Virus record (IMG/VR): IMGVR_UViG_3300010885_033466
Span: 1 to 24,658 of that record
Reading direction: 5' to 3' (one strand)
Length of the DNA: 24,658 nucleotides
DNA from: a virus
The translations under genes were made by a program, and so were the position numbers. Numbering within the stretch: position 1 is the stretch's first letter; every line of letters begins with the position of its first letter. Positions 8,233 through 20,700 of this stretch are shown piece by piece. The notes below the pieces were generated by a model. It saw only the letters and a program-made list of their open reading frames with translations, searched no databases and was not told where the DNA came from.

Positions 8233-8247
8233 TCCGTGTATTAAACT

Positions 8248-11200
8248 ATGGCCACCACTGATAGACAAAACCGATTGCTAGTAGCCGAAGATTGGCGTAA
8301 AATCTATACCAGTTTCCAACAGGCAGATTTTAAATCATACGATTTTGAGACACTAAGAAGGACCATGATTGCCTATCTTAGAGAAAATTACCCAGATGAT
8401 TTCAATGATTTTGTTGAGAGTTCAGAATACATTGCTCTTATTGATCTTATTGCTTATATTGCTCAAAGTTTAAGTTTCAGAGTGGATTTAAATGCTAGAG
8501 AAAATTTCCTAGAGACTGCTGCTAGAAGAAACAGTATTCTAAGATTGGCACGATTAATCAATTACAATGCCAAAAGAAATCTTCCAGCCACAGGACTTTT
8601 AAAATTTACATCAATATCTACCACACAAGATGTCAGAGACAGCAGCGGCAACAGTCTAGCAAATCTTACAATATCATGGAACGATCCTACCAATGCTAAT
8701 TCTAGAGAGCAGTTTATTAATATATTAAATTCTGCCACGGTTAGCGGACAAAAATTTGGAAAACCTAGAGAATCCAACAACATAGGAGGCATTAATACAG
8801 AAACTTACACAGTTAATTCTAACAACACAGATGTACCAATGTTCACATTCACCAGAGGAGTGAGTGGTATAGCAAGAAATTTTGAAATAGTACCAGCCAC
8901 AATATCTAATTCAGAATCTATCTATGAACAATCACCAATACCAGGCACTGGTTTCAGTTACTTGTATAGAAACGACGGAGCAGGAGATTCCAGTCCTAAT
9001 ACAGGATTTTTTGTTCTACTAAAACAAGGATCATTAGCCAATTACGAATTTTCAATAACTCAACCCACTACGAATTACATCCAATCGATTAATGTTAACA
9101 ATATTAATAATACCGATGTATGGTTATATAAATTGGATGATTTTGGACAGATAGAAAAAGCATGGACCAAAGTACCCGACCTTAGCGGCAATAATGTTAT
9201 CTATAACAGTTTATCATCTGATGTAAGAGATATCTACAATGTTGTAACAAAGAATAATGATGCAATAGATCTTGTGTTCGGAGATGGTAACTTCTCTAAT
9301 ATACCATCTGGTAGATTTAGAGTTTATTATAGAACCAGTGCTAATTCTAATTTTTCAATTCAACCTGCAGACATGCAAGGTATATCATTCGGTATTGCTT
9401 ACACAGATGCCAATGGATCTCAACAAACTTTAACTATTACAGCATCTTTACAACAGAGTATCTATAATGCTGCTGCCACAGAGAGTAATGATAGTATTAA
9501 AACCAAAGCACCACAAGTGTATTATTCTCAAAATAGAATGATCACAGCAGAAGATTATAACGTAGTACCTCTATCAGCATCACAGGAAATTATTAAAATA
9601 AAATCAGTGAATAGAAGTGCCAGCGGTATCAGTAGATCCAAAGAAATTATAGATCCTACAGGTGCTTACAGTAATGTATCAGTATTTGCAGATGATGGAA
9701 TACTTTACAGAGAAGAAGTTTCTCCAGCGTTCACATTTACATTTACAAATAGAAATGAAATATTGGATATAATCAATCGATTAGTAGAACCAAAATTAAC
9801 AAAATCTTATTCTAGACAATTTTATTATCTCAAATATGGTAGTAAAGATCTTAGCACATTAGCAGCTAACTGGGTCAGCACCACAACAGGAACCAATGCA
9901 AATACAGGATATTTTACAGCAGGCGGACCATTAGCAGTGGGAGATTTTGCAACCAGCAATTTAAAATATGCTATACCCGGATCTATAATAAAATTTACAT
10001 CACCAGATTCAAGAGAATTCTTAAACGGAAAATTAGTAACTGCAGGCACAGGACTTGCTCAAGATAGACAATGGAGTAAAATTGCTGCAGTAGTAGGAGA
10101 TGGCGCTAATAATGGAGCAGGTAATTTAGAAACAGGAGTAGGACCAATCACATTAAATGATACAGTGCCAGCAGATGCTGTATTATCATCGGTTATTCCA
10201 AAATTTGCAACAGTGTTTGATACTGCTTTAAAAATTGATCTACAAGATAGAATAGAAGTTTATGAAGAATTTGGTCTTAGATATGATGAAGAAAATTCAG
10301 AATGGAAAGTAATAACAGCAGCTAATTTAGATTATTCTAAAGAATTTTCTTTAATGGATGCAGGAGATACAACCAATAGTAATTTAGATGCCAGCTGGTG
10401 GTTCAAGTTCACCAATGATGGCAACACATACACAGTGACTTATAGAGCTTTAGATTATATTTTTGAATCAGTGGGAGATAATAAATTTCATTTTGATACC
10501 GAAGAAAGAATATATGATTATACCACAGGAAGATCGGTTAAAGACACAGTAAGAATACTAAAAAGTAACACCGTGCCTAGCACAGGATTAGGTATAGGTT
10601 ATCCAATTGATTGGCAGATTGTGGACACAGTGGAAGAAGCAGATGGCTATCAAGATAATAGAAAAGTCAAAGTAGGATTCTATGATAGCGACGACGATGG
10701 TGTAGTAGACAATCCAGATATTTTTGATATAGTAGTAGAACCAGACACAAATATTACAACAAAATTTGTTTTCTTTGAAAAATATATCAGTTATGATAAC
10801 ATAGAAAGATACCGACCTTATTCTGCTACTAATTTTGTTGTTGCAGCAACAGAATCTGCTATAACATTACCAGGTGCTTATGAGAATGGACAATTATTTT
10901 ATTTTTACACAGACGATATTGTTAAAATATATGATAGCGAAACAATAACATTAACTACCACAACAGATTATTATGCTAGAAGAGGTAGAAGCGATATAGA
11001 ATTCCACTATCGTCACAATGCAGGACAAGGTACTAGAATAGACCCTTCTCAAACCAATATCATTGATATCTATATGTTGGAAAGATCCTATGATCAATTA
11101 TACAGAACATGGTTGGCTGAAGGAGGAGAAGAACCACAATCATCTACATCGGATCAGTTAAGAATTTCTTATTCGGGAGTATTAAATCCATTGAAAGGAT

Positions 11201-11727
11201 TGTCAGATCAAATAGTCTATCATCCGGTAAAATACAAAATATTATTTGGTTCTAGAGCAGAAGAACAATTTCAAGCTACATTTAAAGTGGTAAAAAATTC
11301 TTTAACCAATGTTACAAATGCAGTAATCAAAACTCGAGTTATACAGGCTATAAATGAATTTTTTGCTCTAAATAATTTTGACTTTGGAGATACTTTTTAT
11401 TTTACAGAATTAGCCACTTACATACACAACGAATTAGCACCATATCTATTAACAGTGGTCATAGTGCCTAATCAACACGAACAGTCATTTGGATCATTAT
11501 TCCAAATTAGTGGTGCTGCAGATGAGATTTTTATCAGTGGAGCGACCGTGGATGATGTTGTGATCATTGATGCTATAGGTGCCAATCAGTTGGCAGCCAG
11601 TGGCACAGTTGTAACCAGTACTACTGGAACAACTACCAGCAATAGGTCAACATCAGCAGTATCATCGGTCACTACAGGAAAAGCTGGATCAAGATCCAAC
11701 ACAGGCAGTAGCGGAACGGGATACTAA
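8248..11727 (+). CDS. 6: Baseplate wedge subunit gp6, enlarged
   Basis: 1159 residues against 660 in T4. The N-terminal signature is diagnostic: DFNDFVESSEYIALIDLIAY, then SLSFRVDLNARENFLETAAR and RLARLINYNAKRN (about residues 50-115). A middle block with FGDGNFSNIPSGRFRVYYR (about 345) and APQVYYSQNRMITAEDYNVV (about 422) is also typical of gp6 and of J-type baseplate proteins. The C-terminal block has IVYHPVKYKILFGSRAEEQF, TRVIQAINEFFALNNFDFGD and ELATYIHNELAPYLL. Extra length lies at about 500-950. Residues 813-824 read DSDDDGVVDNPD, resembling a calcium-binding DxDxDG loop. The last roughly 35 residues are Ser/Thr/Gly-rich and probably disordered. gp6 forms the wedge ring that holds the baseplate together and rearranges on contraction. 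Next gene: 2-nt gap. Confidence 0.9.
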   Translation: MATTDRQNRLLVAEDWRKIYTSFQQADFKSYDFETLRRTMIAYLRENYPDDFNDFVESSEYIALIDLIAYIAQSLSFRVDLNARENFLETAARRNSILRLARLINYNAKRNLPATGLLKFTSISTTQDVRDSSGNSLANLTISWNDPTNANSREQFINILNSATVSGQKFGKPRESNNIGGINTETYTVNSNNTDVPMFTFTRGVSGIARNFEIVPATISNSESIYEQSPIPGTGFSYLYRNDGAGDSSPNTGFFVLLKQGSLANYEFSITQPTTNYIQSINVNNINNTDVWLYKLDDFGQIEKAWTKVPDLSGNNVIYNSLSSDVRDIYNVVTKNNDAIDLVFGDGNFSNIPSGRFRVYYRTSANSNFSIQPADMQGISFGIAYTDANGSQQTLTITASLQQSIYNAAATESNDSIKTKAPQVYYSQNRMITAEDYNVVPLSASQEIIKIKSVNRSASGISRSKEIIDPTGAYSNVSVFADDGILYREEVSPAFTFTFTNRNEILDIINRLVEPKLTKSYSRQFYYLKYGSKDLSTLAANWVSTTTGTNANTGYFTAGGPLAVGDFATSNLKYAIPGSIIKFTSPDSREFLNGKLVTAGTGLAQDRQWSKIAAVVGDGANNGAGNLETGVGPITLNDTVPADAVLSSVIPKFATVFDTALKIDLQDRIEVYEEFGLRYDEENSEWKVITAANLDYSKEFSLMDAGDTTNSNLDASWWFKFTNDGNTYTVTYRALDYIFESVGDNKFHFDTEERIYDYTTGRSVKDTVRILKSNTVPSTGLGIGYPIDWQIVDTVEEADGYQDNRKVKVGFYDSDDDGVVDNPDIFDIVVEPDTNITTKFVFFEKYISYDNIERYRPYSATNFVVAATESAITLPGAYENGQLFYFYTDDIVKIYDSETITLTTTTDYYARRGRSDIEFHYRHNAGQGTRIDPSQTNIIDIYMLERSYDQLYRTWLAEGGEEPQSSTSDQLRISYSGVLNPLKGLSDQIVYHPVKYKILFGSRAEEQFQATFKVVKNSLTNVTNAVIKTRVIQAINEFFALNNFDFGDTFYFTELATYIHNELAPYLLTVVIVPNQHEQSFGSLFQISGAADEIFISGATVDDVVIIDAIGANQLAASGTVVTSTTGTTTSNRSTSAVSSVTTGKAGSRSNTGSSGTGY

Positions 11728-11729
11728 AA

Positions 11730-14700
11730 ATGGCTGACGCACCTATTAATAGTCAATCCAATTATGAGGTTGTAACAGATTCTCAAGGCACTGTACTTCG
11801 AAGATCCATAGCTCATCTACCATCTTTTTATAGAACAGATAATAATCATAGATTTTTAACCAGCACACTGGATCAATTAATACAACCAGGCAGATTAAAA
11901 AGATTAGATGGTTATATCGGTAGACAATATTCTTATACTAGATTGCCTTCCGATAGTTATATTGAAGCAACCAGTGAAGACAGAACAAATTATCAATTAG
12001 AACCTGCTGTAACATACACAGATAAAGATACATCATCGGTCAATCCAGAAGATCAAGTTAAATTTACTGCAACCTATGATGATTATATTAATCAAATAAA
12101 ATTCTTTGGGGGAAATGTTGAAAATCATGATAGATTAAACAAAGAAAAAGTTTATTCATATAATCCAGCAATAGACTTTGATAAATTGATCAATTATAGA
12201 GAATATTATTGGTTACCCGAAGGATCAGATCCGATATTGGTTTCTAATAATGGCACAAATACAGTGACTGAAATAAAAGTAGATCGTATAGGTAATTCTG
12301 CTTATACATTCAGCACCTATAAAAATTTAGAAAATCCTACAATAACTTTGTATAGAGGTAATACTTACAAATTTGTAATTAACGCACAAGGTCATCCTTT
12401 CTACATAATGACCGAACCGTTCACAACAGGTATAGCCGAAGATGGCAGCACATCAGTGATATATTCTTCTGGAGTATCGGGTAATGGCACAGAAATTGGA
12501 ACTTTAAATTTCACAATACCTTCAGATGCTCCTGATATATTATATTATCAGTGCGGTAATCATCAAGCAATGCAGGGTATTTTTACAATCAAAACCATCA
12601 CTGCTACCACAAAAATAGATGTAGAACACGAGATAGTAGGTGCTAAAAATTATACTTTAGCCACAGGAATAAAATTGAGCAATGGTATGAAATTAAGATT
12701 TGATTCAAATACTGTTTCTTCGTCTTTTAATAATAAACAATTTTATGTAGAAGGTGTTGGAAGTTCTATCACTTTAACTGATACTGCTCGATTGATAACT
12801 CCAGAATCTTATTCTGTAGAAACTACAGAATTATATGATACAGTTTCATATGATAGTAGACCTTATGCTATAAGTTTTTATAGACCAGAAACACCAGATT
12901 ACATAACAATTAAAAGAGACAGTCCCGATAATAATGCATGGAGCAGATACAATAGATGGTTCCACAAAGCAGTGTTAGAAACTACTGCAGAAGCCAACGG
13001 GCATACAATTTCTCTTTTAGAAACAGACAGAGCCAAAAGACCCATAATAGAATTTGATTCAGGCATACAATTATACAATCACGGAACCGAAGGATTAAAT
13101 TCTGTGACTCTAATAGATACTGTTACTACTGATGTATTTTCTACAGTGGTTAATGCTGCAGGATATATTGTGGATGGTATAGCATTGGTGCATGGCATGC
13201 GAGTGTTATTCTTAGCAGACACAGATTTGCTAGTTAAAAATAGAATTTACAAAGTTAATTTTGTCACAGTGGGCGACAATTCAGTAATAAATCTTACTCA
13301 AGAACCAGATGGTATACCACAAGATGGTCAGACATTTTATGCAGAATTAGGAGCAAATTATCAAGGAAAAACTTTTTATTTTAAACAATCTGATAATATA
13401 TGGACACAAGGACAGATCAAAACTGCTCTAAATCAACAACCTTTGTTCTCGTTAGAAGACGACAATCATGTAAAATTTAGTGATCAAACAGTGTATGAGA
13501 ATTCTTCTTTTACAGGTGCTGCTGTTTTTGAATATAAAACTTCAGAAACTTCTCCTGTGGATACTGTGTTAGGATTAAGAGTAAAATATAATACCATTAA
13601 TAATGTGGGAGATATTATTTTTACTTCTGATCTTGGTTCAGATTCATTCACTTATAAGAGTGGAGAAAAAGTTCTTTCAAAGAGTTTTACAACTGGCCAC
13701 GTACATTATATTACTGGTAGAGATACCAATATTCCTAGAACTTCGTGGATAGAAAGAGCCGAAGAGAGTAAACAGAGAGTAATAAGAACATTCATAGTAG
13801 AAGCTGGAGAATTAAGATTATTTCCTATAGATGTATTTGCCAACAGTGCTGGTCTACAGGATTTAGATGTTCAAGTGGATGTTAATCATACAACACAGAA
13901 TTTAAACATTGATTATGTACTGGTAAATGGAACCACTAACAAATATGTAAAATTTTTATATGATTTAGCAGTCAATGACATAGTAAAAATACAAGTTCAC
14001 AGCTCTGTTAAAAAATTAACAGGCAAAGGATTGTATGAAGTACCAGAAAATTTAGGAGTTAATCCATTCAATGAGCAATTAACAGATTTTACATTTGGTC
14101 AAATATTAAATCACGTACACGATATTAATGAAAAAAATATTGAATTAACAGGAGATACACCAGGCAATAGTAATTTAAGAGATCTTCCTGATGTAAGAAC
14201 CAAGGGTGGAACTATATTACAACATTCAGCACCGTTGCCACCAGCAATGTTTTTATTAATAGATCAAAATGCCAATGCAATATCGGCTATAGAATATTGT
14301 TCTTTAGAATATCAAAAATTTAAAGAAGGATTTTTATCAAATATCTCTAATGGAAGTACGTATGAGAGTAATGTTGCTACTGCAGTAGATGAGATAATAA
14401 AATCTATGATAGGAGATAAGGGAATTAGTTTTCCATTCTTCTATGAAGATATGATAGGATATGGAGAAAAAGTCAGCACAAGAACATACACAGTACAAGA
14501 CAGTGCAGAGACCGAATATACCATAGACAATCAGTTTGATATAAAAGTCTCTAGCAATAGAGCAGTTTATGTTTATCTCAATGATACGCAACTATTACAA
14601 GGTTATGATTATACTTTTAGTGAAACTGATGACAGTGTGAACATAACTGCGGCTCTCACAGAAGGAGATATAATTAAAATTAAAGACTACAGCGACACCA

Positions 14701-17700
14701 CAGGTAGTTTTGTACCACCAACACCAACTAAATTAGGAATATATCCTCGATTTAAACCAGAAAAAGTTCTTGATAACACATACGTAGAACCAACCTATGT
14801 GATAGTAGGACACGATGGCAGTAAAACTGTAGCATACGATGATTATAGAGATGATTTATTATTAGAATTAGAACGAAGAATTTATAACAATTGCAAGATT
14901 GTTTATAATCCAGAATTATTACCAGAAACTGAAGTAAGACCTTCAGCATTCCAAACAAGCGAATATTCTATAAACGAAATTAATAATATTTTGAGTTATG
15001 ATTTCTATTTTTGGGCAGGAAAAAATGCTGTGGATTATCAAAAGAATAATATCTATAATGAATCTAATCCTTTCACTTTTAATTATAGCAGTAATAAAGA
15101 TTTTTTAAACGGTGAATATCTACCAGGACATTGGAGAGGCATATACAACTATTTCTATGACACAGACCGACCACACACGCATCCTTGGGAAATGTTGGGT
15201 TACAGCGAAAAACCATCATGGTGGGAAGATACCTATGGTCCAGGACCCTACAGCTCGGGTAACGAATTATTATGGAACGATTTAGCAGCTGGATATGACA
15301 ACGGATTAGGAGCAGCCAATTCTAGATATGCTAGACCAGGATTATTAAATTATCTACCAGTGGATGAGAATGGAAATTTAAAATCACCGATAGAGGCAGG
15401 ATTGATAGACAACTATGAATCATCAGGTATTAATAAAGTATGGAAATTTGGAGATCAAGCACCAGCTGAAACTGCTTGGAGAAGAAGTTCTCAATATCCT
15501 TTTGCTGTGATGAGATTGTTAGCATTAACAAAACCAGCAAAATTCTTTGGATTATTTTTTGACAACAGTAGATTAGGTTTAAATGCATCAGGAAATGTCA
15601 TAGATAAAGACACAGATGTAGCACAGAGTATAAGAACTGCCAAATATCATTTAGAAACAGTAACAGATAGCGAAACAGGAGCAATCATTCGTTATATAAC
15701 CGGAGGATATCAACCTTTTGTTGTTAACTATCTAATTAAAAATGGATTAGATCCAGCAGTATTCTTTTATGATAAAATGAAAAATCTCAATGTGCAATTA
15801 GCATATAAATTAGGAGGATTTTCAGATAAACAAAATTTAAGAGTATTAACAGATAGTGTTAGTCCAGGATCCACAGCAGGATCACAATTTATTCCTGATG
15901 AAAACTATAAAATTTTATTTAGAATCAGTAATCCTATTAGAACATTTGAATATTCTGGAGTATTGATAGAATTAAACACAGCTACCACAAATGATGGTAG
16001 TACATTAGAAGGTGGTTATAAAGTTGTAGGTTATAATACAATTAGACCTTACTTCTCAGTTTTAGAACCAATACAGAATGGTAATAGTTATTCCGTTGAA
16101 GCAGGTAATGCTCGAGCAATTATCTATAAAGATTATGCAGATGTAGAAAAAATTGTAACTTATGGCGCAGTGTTTAAAGATGTTCAATCAGTGATTAATT
16201 TCTTAACAGGATACGGAAAATATTTAGAATCACAAGGATTTGTTTTTGATAGATTTACAAAAGAATTACAAGAAGTTGCAAACTGGGATATGTCAGCCAA
16301 AGAATTTTTATATTGGACCAGACAAGGATGGGCAGCAGGATCTGCTATTACATTAAGTCCAGGAGCAGAAGGATTCCATCTTACAACCAAAGATAGTGTG
16401 ATAGGAAAATTAAAAAATTTACAAGGAGAATACACAGTATTAGACTCTTCGGGTAGAACAGTTAATAACAAATCAATTAGTACCAAACGTGTGGGTACTA
16501 CTTTTGAAATAGTTAGCAAATTTCCAGAATCAGGCATATACAATATCTCAATGAATGCTGTACAGAAAGAACACATATTATTATTTGATAATATCACAGT
16601 GTTCTCGGACATACTGTTACAATTAACCACAGGATTCCGTCAACAAAGATTTCGATTAATCGGATGGAAGACTGGTGACTGGAATGGTGATTATTATTCT
16701 CCAGGATTTATATTTGACGAAGCACAAGTAGCAGCATGGACAGCAAATACTGATTATCAAATCGGTGATACTGTGGAATATAATGCTAAATTTTATACTT
16801 CTAAAGTCAATCATAATTCTGGAAGTTCTTTTGAATCAGCTAAATGGCAAAAAAAATCTCAAAAACCTGCTGCACAATTAATACCTAATTTTGATTATAA
16901 AATTTCACAATTTAATGATTTTTACAATTTAGAGAGCAACAATTTTGATGAAGCACAACAAAAGTTAGCACAACATCTTACAGGATATCAATCTAGAAGT
17001 TATTTAGATAATCTTTTCTTAAACGATGTTTCTCAATATAAATTTTATCAAGGATTTATTAGAGAAAAGGGTACACTTAATGCTATAAACAAATTAGTCA
17101 AAGCCAAGTTTTATGGAGAAGATATCAGTATCGATCTTTATCCAGAATGGATGATTAAAGTCGGAGAATTTGGAAATACTGAAAGTAAAAAATCTATACA
17201 GATTCGTATGTCTGACAACTCATTCACTAACAATATACAGAGTATAGAGATATTGGACAATTCAACAGATTCTTTAAATTGGGACAAATCAGTTAGAGTG
17301 CTTAGTTCAGAATTATACAACAAACCAGTGGAATATGTTGCTCAAGAAACATTTTCTCTTTATGACTATAATACAGAAGGTACAGATAAAGACACAGTTC
17401 AAAAATTTAAAACAGCAGGTTATCCTAGATTGCTAGATGTAGACCATACTGCATTTACAACATCGGATCTTCTTAATTTAAATGTGTCAGCAATTACTAA
17501 AAATGATCTGGTATGGATAGCAAAAAAAGACAATAGTGAATGGGACGTGTTAAGATTAACGTCCACTGGATTAAAAATAGCAGCCATGAGACAGATTAAT
17601 AATGCTACTCAAGTAGAAATATTATTAACCGGAAATCACAATTTTATAAAAGGAGATTATTTTACAATATTAAACAGTCAATTTACACCATTGAATGGAG

Positions 17701-20700
17701 TATATCAAATATACAGCACACCTACCAGTTCATCTTTGATATTCAATTACAGCAATTCTAATAGAGTATCCGGCACAGTATTAACTTCAGATCAATCCAC
17801 AATAAACACCTATGGTAACATTTATAAATGGGTTAGTGTGAGAATTTCTAGTATGGATAATGTCAATGATAGAATATCTTACAATGTTTATAGAGATGTT
17901 GATACTACAAATTTTGTTAACGGAGATAGAATATTTGCAGACAATAATACTGAAGGTAAGTGGAGCATATATGAAAAAACTGACCCTTATGCAGTAACAA
18001 TACTACAATCTCCAGACACAGACAACGAGCAGGCATTTGGTTATCAAGTAGTGGCTAGAAATGATGGTAGAACTTTAATAGTATCAGCTCCAGACGAGGG
18101 ACAAGGTCATATACATTTCTTCTATAGAGCAGAAAATAAACCAGGTAACTTATTCTTCCCTACAGGCAGTTATGAGATGACCGATAGCAACAACGAAACA
18201 GCAGGATTAGGGCGAGTTTTAACAATCAGCACAGATGAAAATTATATTGTGGCAGGAGCACCCTATACAAATACATTAACATCTGATGGCAGCACCAGAC
18301 ACGATAAAGCTGGATTAATAAAGATTTTTTCTTGGAATTCTGAGGATAAATTTTATTCATTATCACACACCGTGTTACCACTATCAGATGATAGTACCAC
18401 ATTAACAAATTTAAATTATGGATGGGCATGTGCTATAGCCGAGCCTTCGGATGCTAGTACAGTATATACAAGACCGAAATTTCTTTTTGCTTCTGCACCA
18501 GGTTTAAACAATGATTCTGGTGTGGTTTATGTGCATACCTTACAAAAAGATGTAGGCGACAGCACCATCTCTCTTTGGAGACAAGATTCAGCTATATTCA
18601 GCAATGAATCAGGCTCAGGCAAAAGATTTGGACATAGATTAGCAGTCAATGACAATGCAGATATATTGGCTGTGAGCAGCGTTGCTCCAGGCACCGCTGG
18701 GCAAGTAGAAATATTTACAAAAAATAGTGTGAATGATGATGGCAGCAGTATAGAAGACGGCAGTACAAAACATATATTCACTCACAGACAAACACTTAAA
18801 GGAGTAAATGCAGATGGCAGTACATTAAACACTGCATTTGGTGAGAGTATATCTATGAGCATCGATGGAGAATGGCTTGTAATATCTGCTCCTGGATTTG
18901 ATAAAGGCGAACAAACAGATGCTGGCACAGTTTATGTCTATAAATGGAATGCCGATGGATCAACAAACACCTATACTTTACAACAAACTATTTCAGCACC
19001 AGATTCTGCCACAAACATGAGATTTGGTTCTTCAGTACAAATTAATAGAGCAAATAATAGAATAGTGATAGGAGCTGAAAAATTTGGCAATCAAAGAAGT
19101 ATGAGTTTCGATAACGGTGCTACCACATTTGATATAGGAGACACAAGAATAGTGGATCTTAATATAGGATCCGGCGGTGTTTTTACCGCTACAAAATATG
19201 ATACAGAATTTGTAATAGATGACAAATTAGTTACAACCAAAGTTAGCGCCAATGATGATTTTGGTAGAGGTGTTTTTATAAATGATACAACAGTATTTGT
19301 TGGAGCTCCTCAGGATGACACAGCAATAGATGACAGCACATATCGTGTAAATGATGGAACATTAACAATATTTGATCTTAAAGAGAGAGATTCTTATGCT
19401 TGGAACGCATTATCAACGGAAACTAATCTTGTTAATAATAATAGAGCAGATTCTGCTTTTATATTTGATAGTGCAACCAACGAAATAATTGATTATTTAG
19501 ATTATTATGATCCTATCAAAGGTAGAATATTAGGCATAGCAGATAGAGAAATTAATTATAAAACAGAATGGGATCCTGCTGTTTATAATATAGGAACACA
19601 AAATAAAACTGTCAGTGCTAACACAGCATGGGGAGAAGAGCATATAGGAGAAGTTTGGTGGGACATGAGTACTGTAAGATGGTTATGGTATGAACAACAT
19701 GGCACAGAATATAAAACTAAAAATTGGGGTAATATATTTCCAGGCTCCTCTATAGACATATATGAGTGGGTAGAATCAACTCTATTGCCATCAGAGTGGA
19801 ATTCTAGAGCTGACACAGTGGTAGGTTTAGCACAAGGTGTATCAGGCACGCCATTACACATTGACAATACAGTTTTTACAGTAAAACAAAAATACAATTC
19901 TAACTCAGATAGTTTTATCAATTACTATTATTATTGGGTAAAAAATTCTGTATTTTTACCACCATTAAACAAATCAGTCACACAAAGAAAGAATACTACT
20001 GCTTATGTGGCTAACCTAATAGAAAATCCATTGGGGTCTGGAATAAAATATTATGCTATCACAGGCACAAATTCATTGATAACATTTAATGTTAAAAATA
20101 GTTTGAATAACGATAATACAATACTTAATGTTAATTTTAAAAATAACGATAATGAATCAGGGTCTCACTCTGTTTGGAAATTAATCAGAGAAGGTGATAA
20201 AAATGATCGTCCTAATGAAATGTTGGAAACAAAATGGTGGGATAGTCTTATAGGTAAAGACACAGCTGGTAATGAAGTACCAGATGTAAATCTACCTCTT
20301 AATCAAAGATATGGAATCAATATAAGACCTAGACAGAGTTGGTATGTGGATAGATTTGCTGCATTAAAAGAAATTATAGATTATAGTAATATTGTGTTAA
20401 AAGCAAAACAATTAGCCAACAATATCGATTATACAAATTTAAATTCTGCCGATCCAGAACCCACAGAAGTGTCAGGAGAATGGGATCGTAGAGTGGAAAG
20501 TTATGCAGATTTAACATATATTGATACTCGAGATATCAGCGGTACAATTAATGTATTAGTAGCCAATGATGAAGAAAATAGCAAAGGTTCGTGGGCTATC
20601 TACAATTGGAATCTTACAGAATGGGTTAGAACCAAAGTACAAACATACAAGACCAGCACTTACTATAGTTTAGCTGATTGGTATGCCGAAGGATACGACA

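Noticed and set aside
8205-8247. Transcription terminator between gp25 and gp6
   Set aside because: Only a weak TTAATA/TATTAA inverted pair is present, without a GC-rich stem or T-run.
16184-16630. 148-codon open frame on the minus strand
   Set aside because: It lies wholly inside the giant gene, has no family resemblance and no ribosome site of note. AT-rich coding DNA often leaves such antisense frames. The same applies to the ones at 23807-24175 and 19583-19921.
18033-19382. Integrin-type calcium-binding FG-GAP repeats
   Set aside because: No blade carries the DxDxDG loop, so the FG-GAP_2-like form without calcium sites is the better description.
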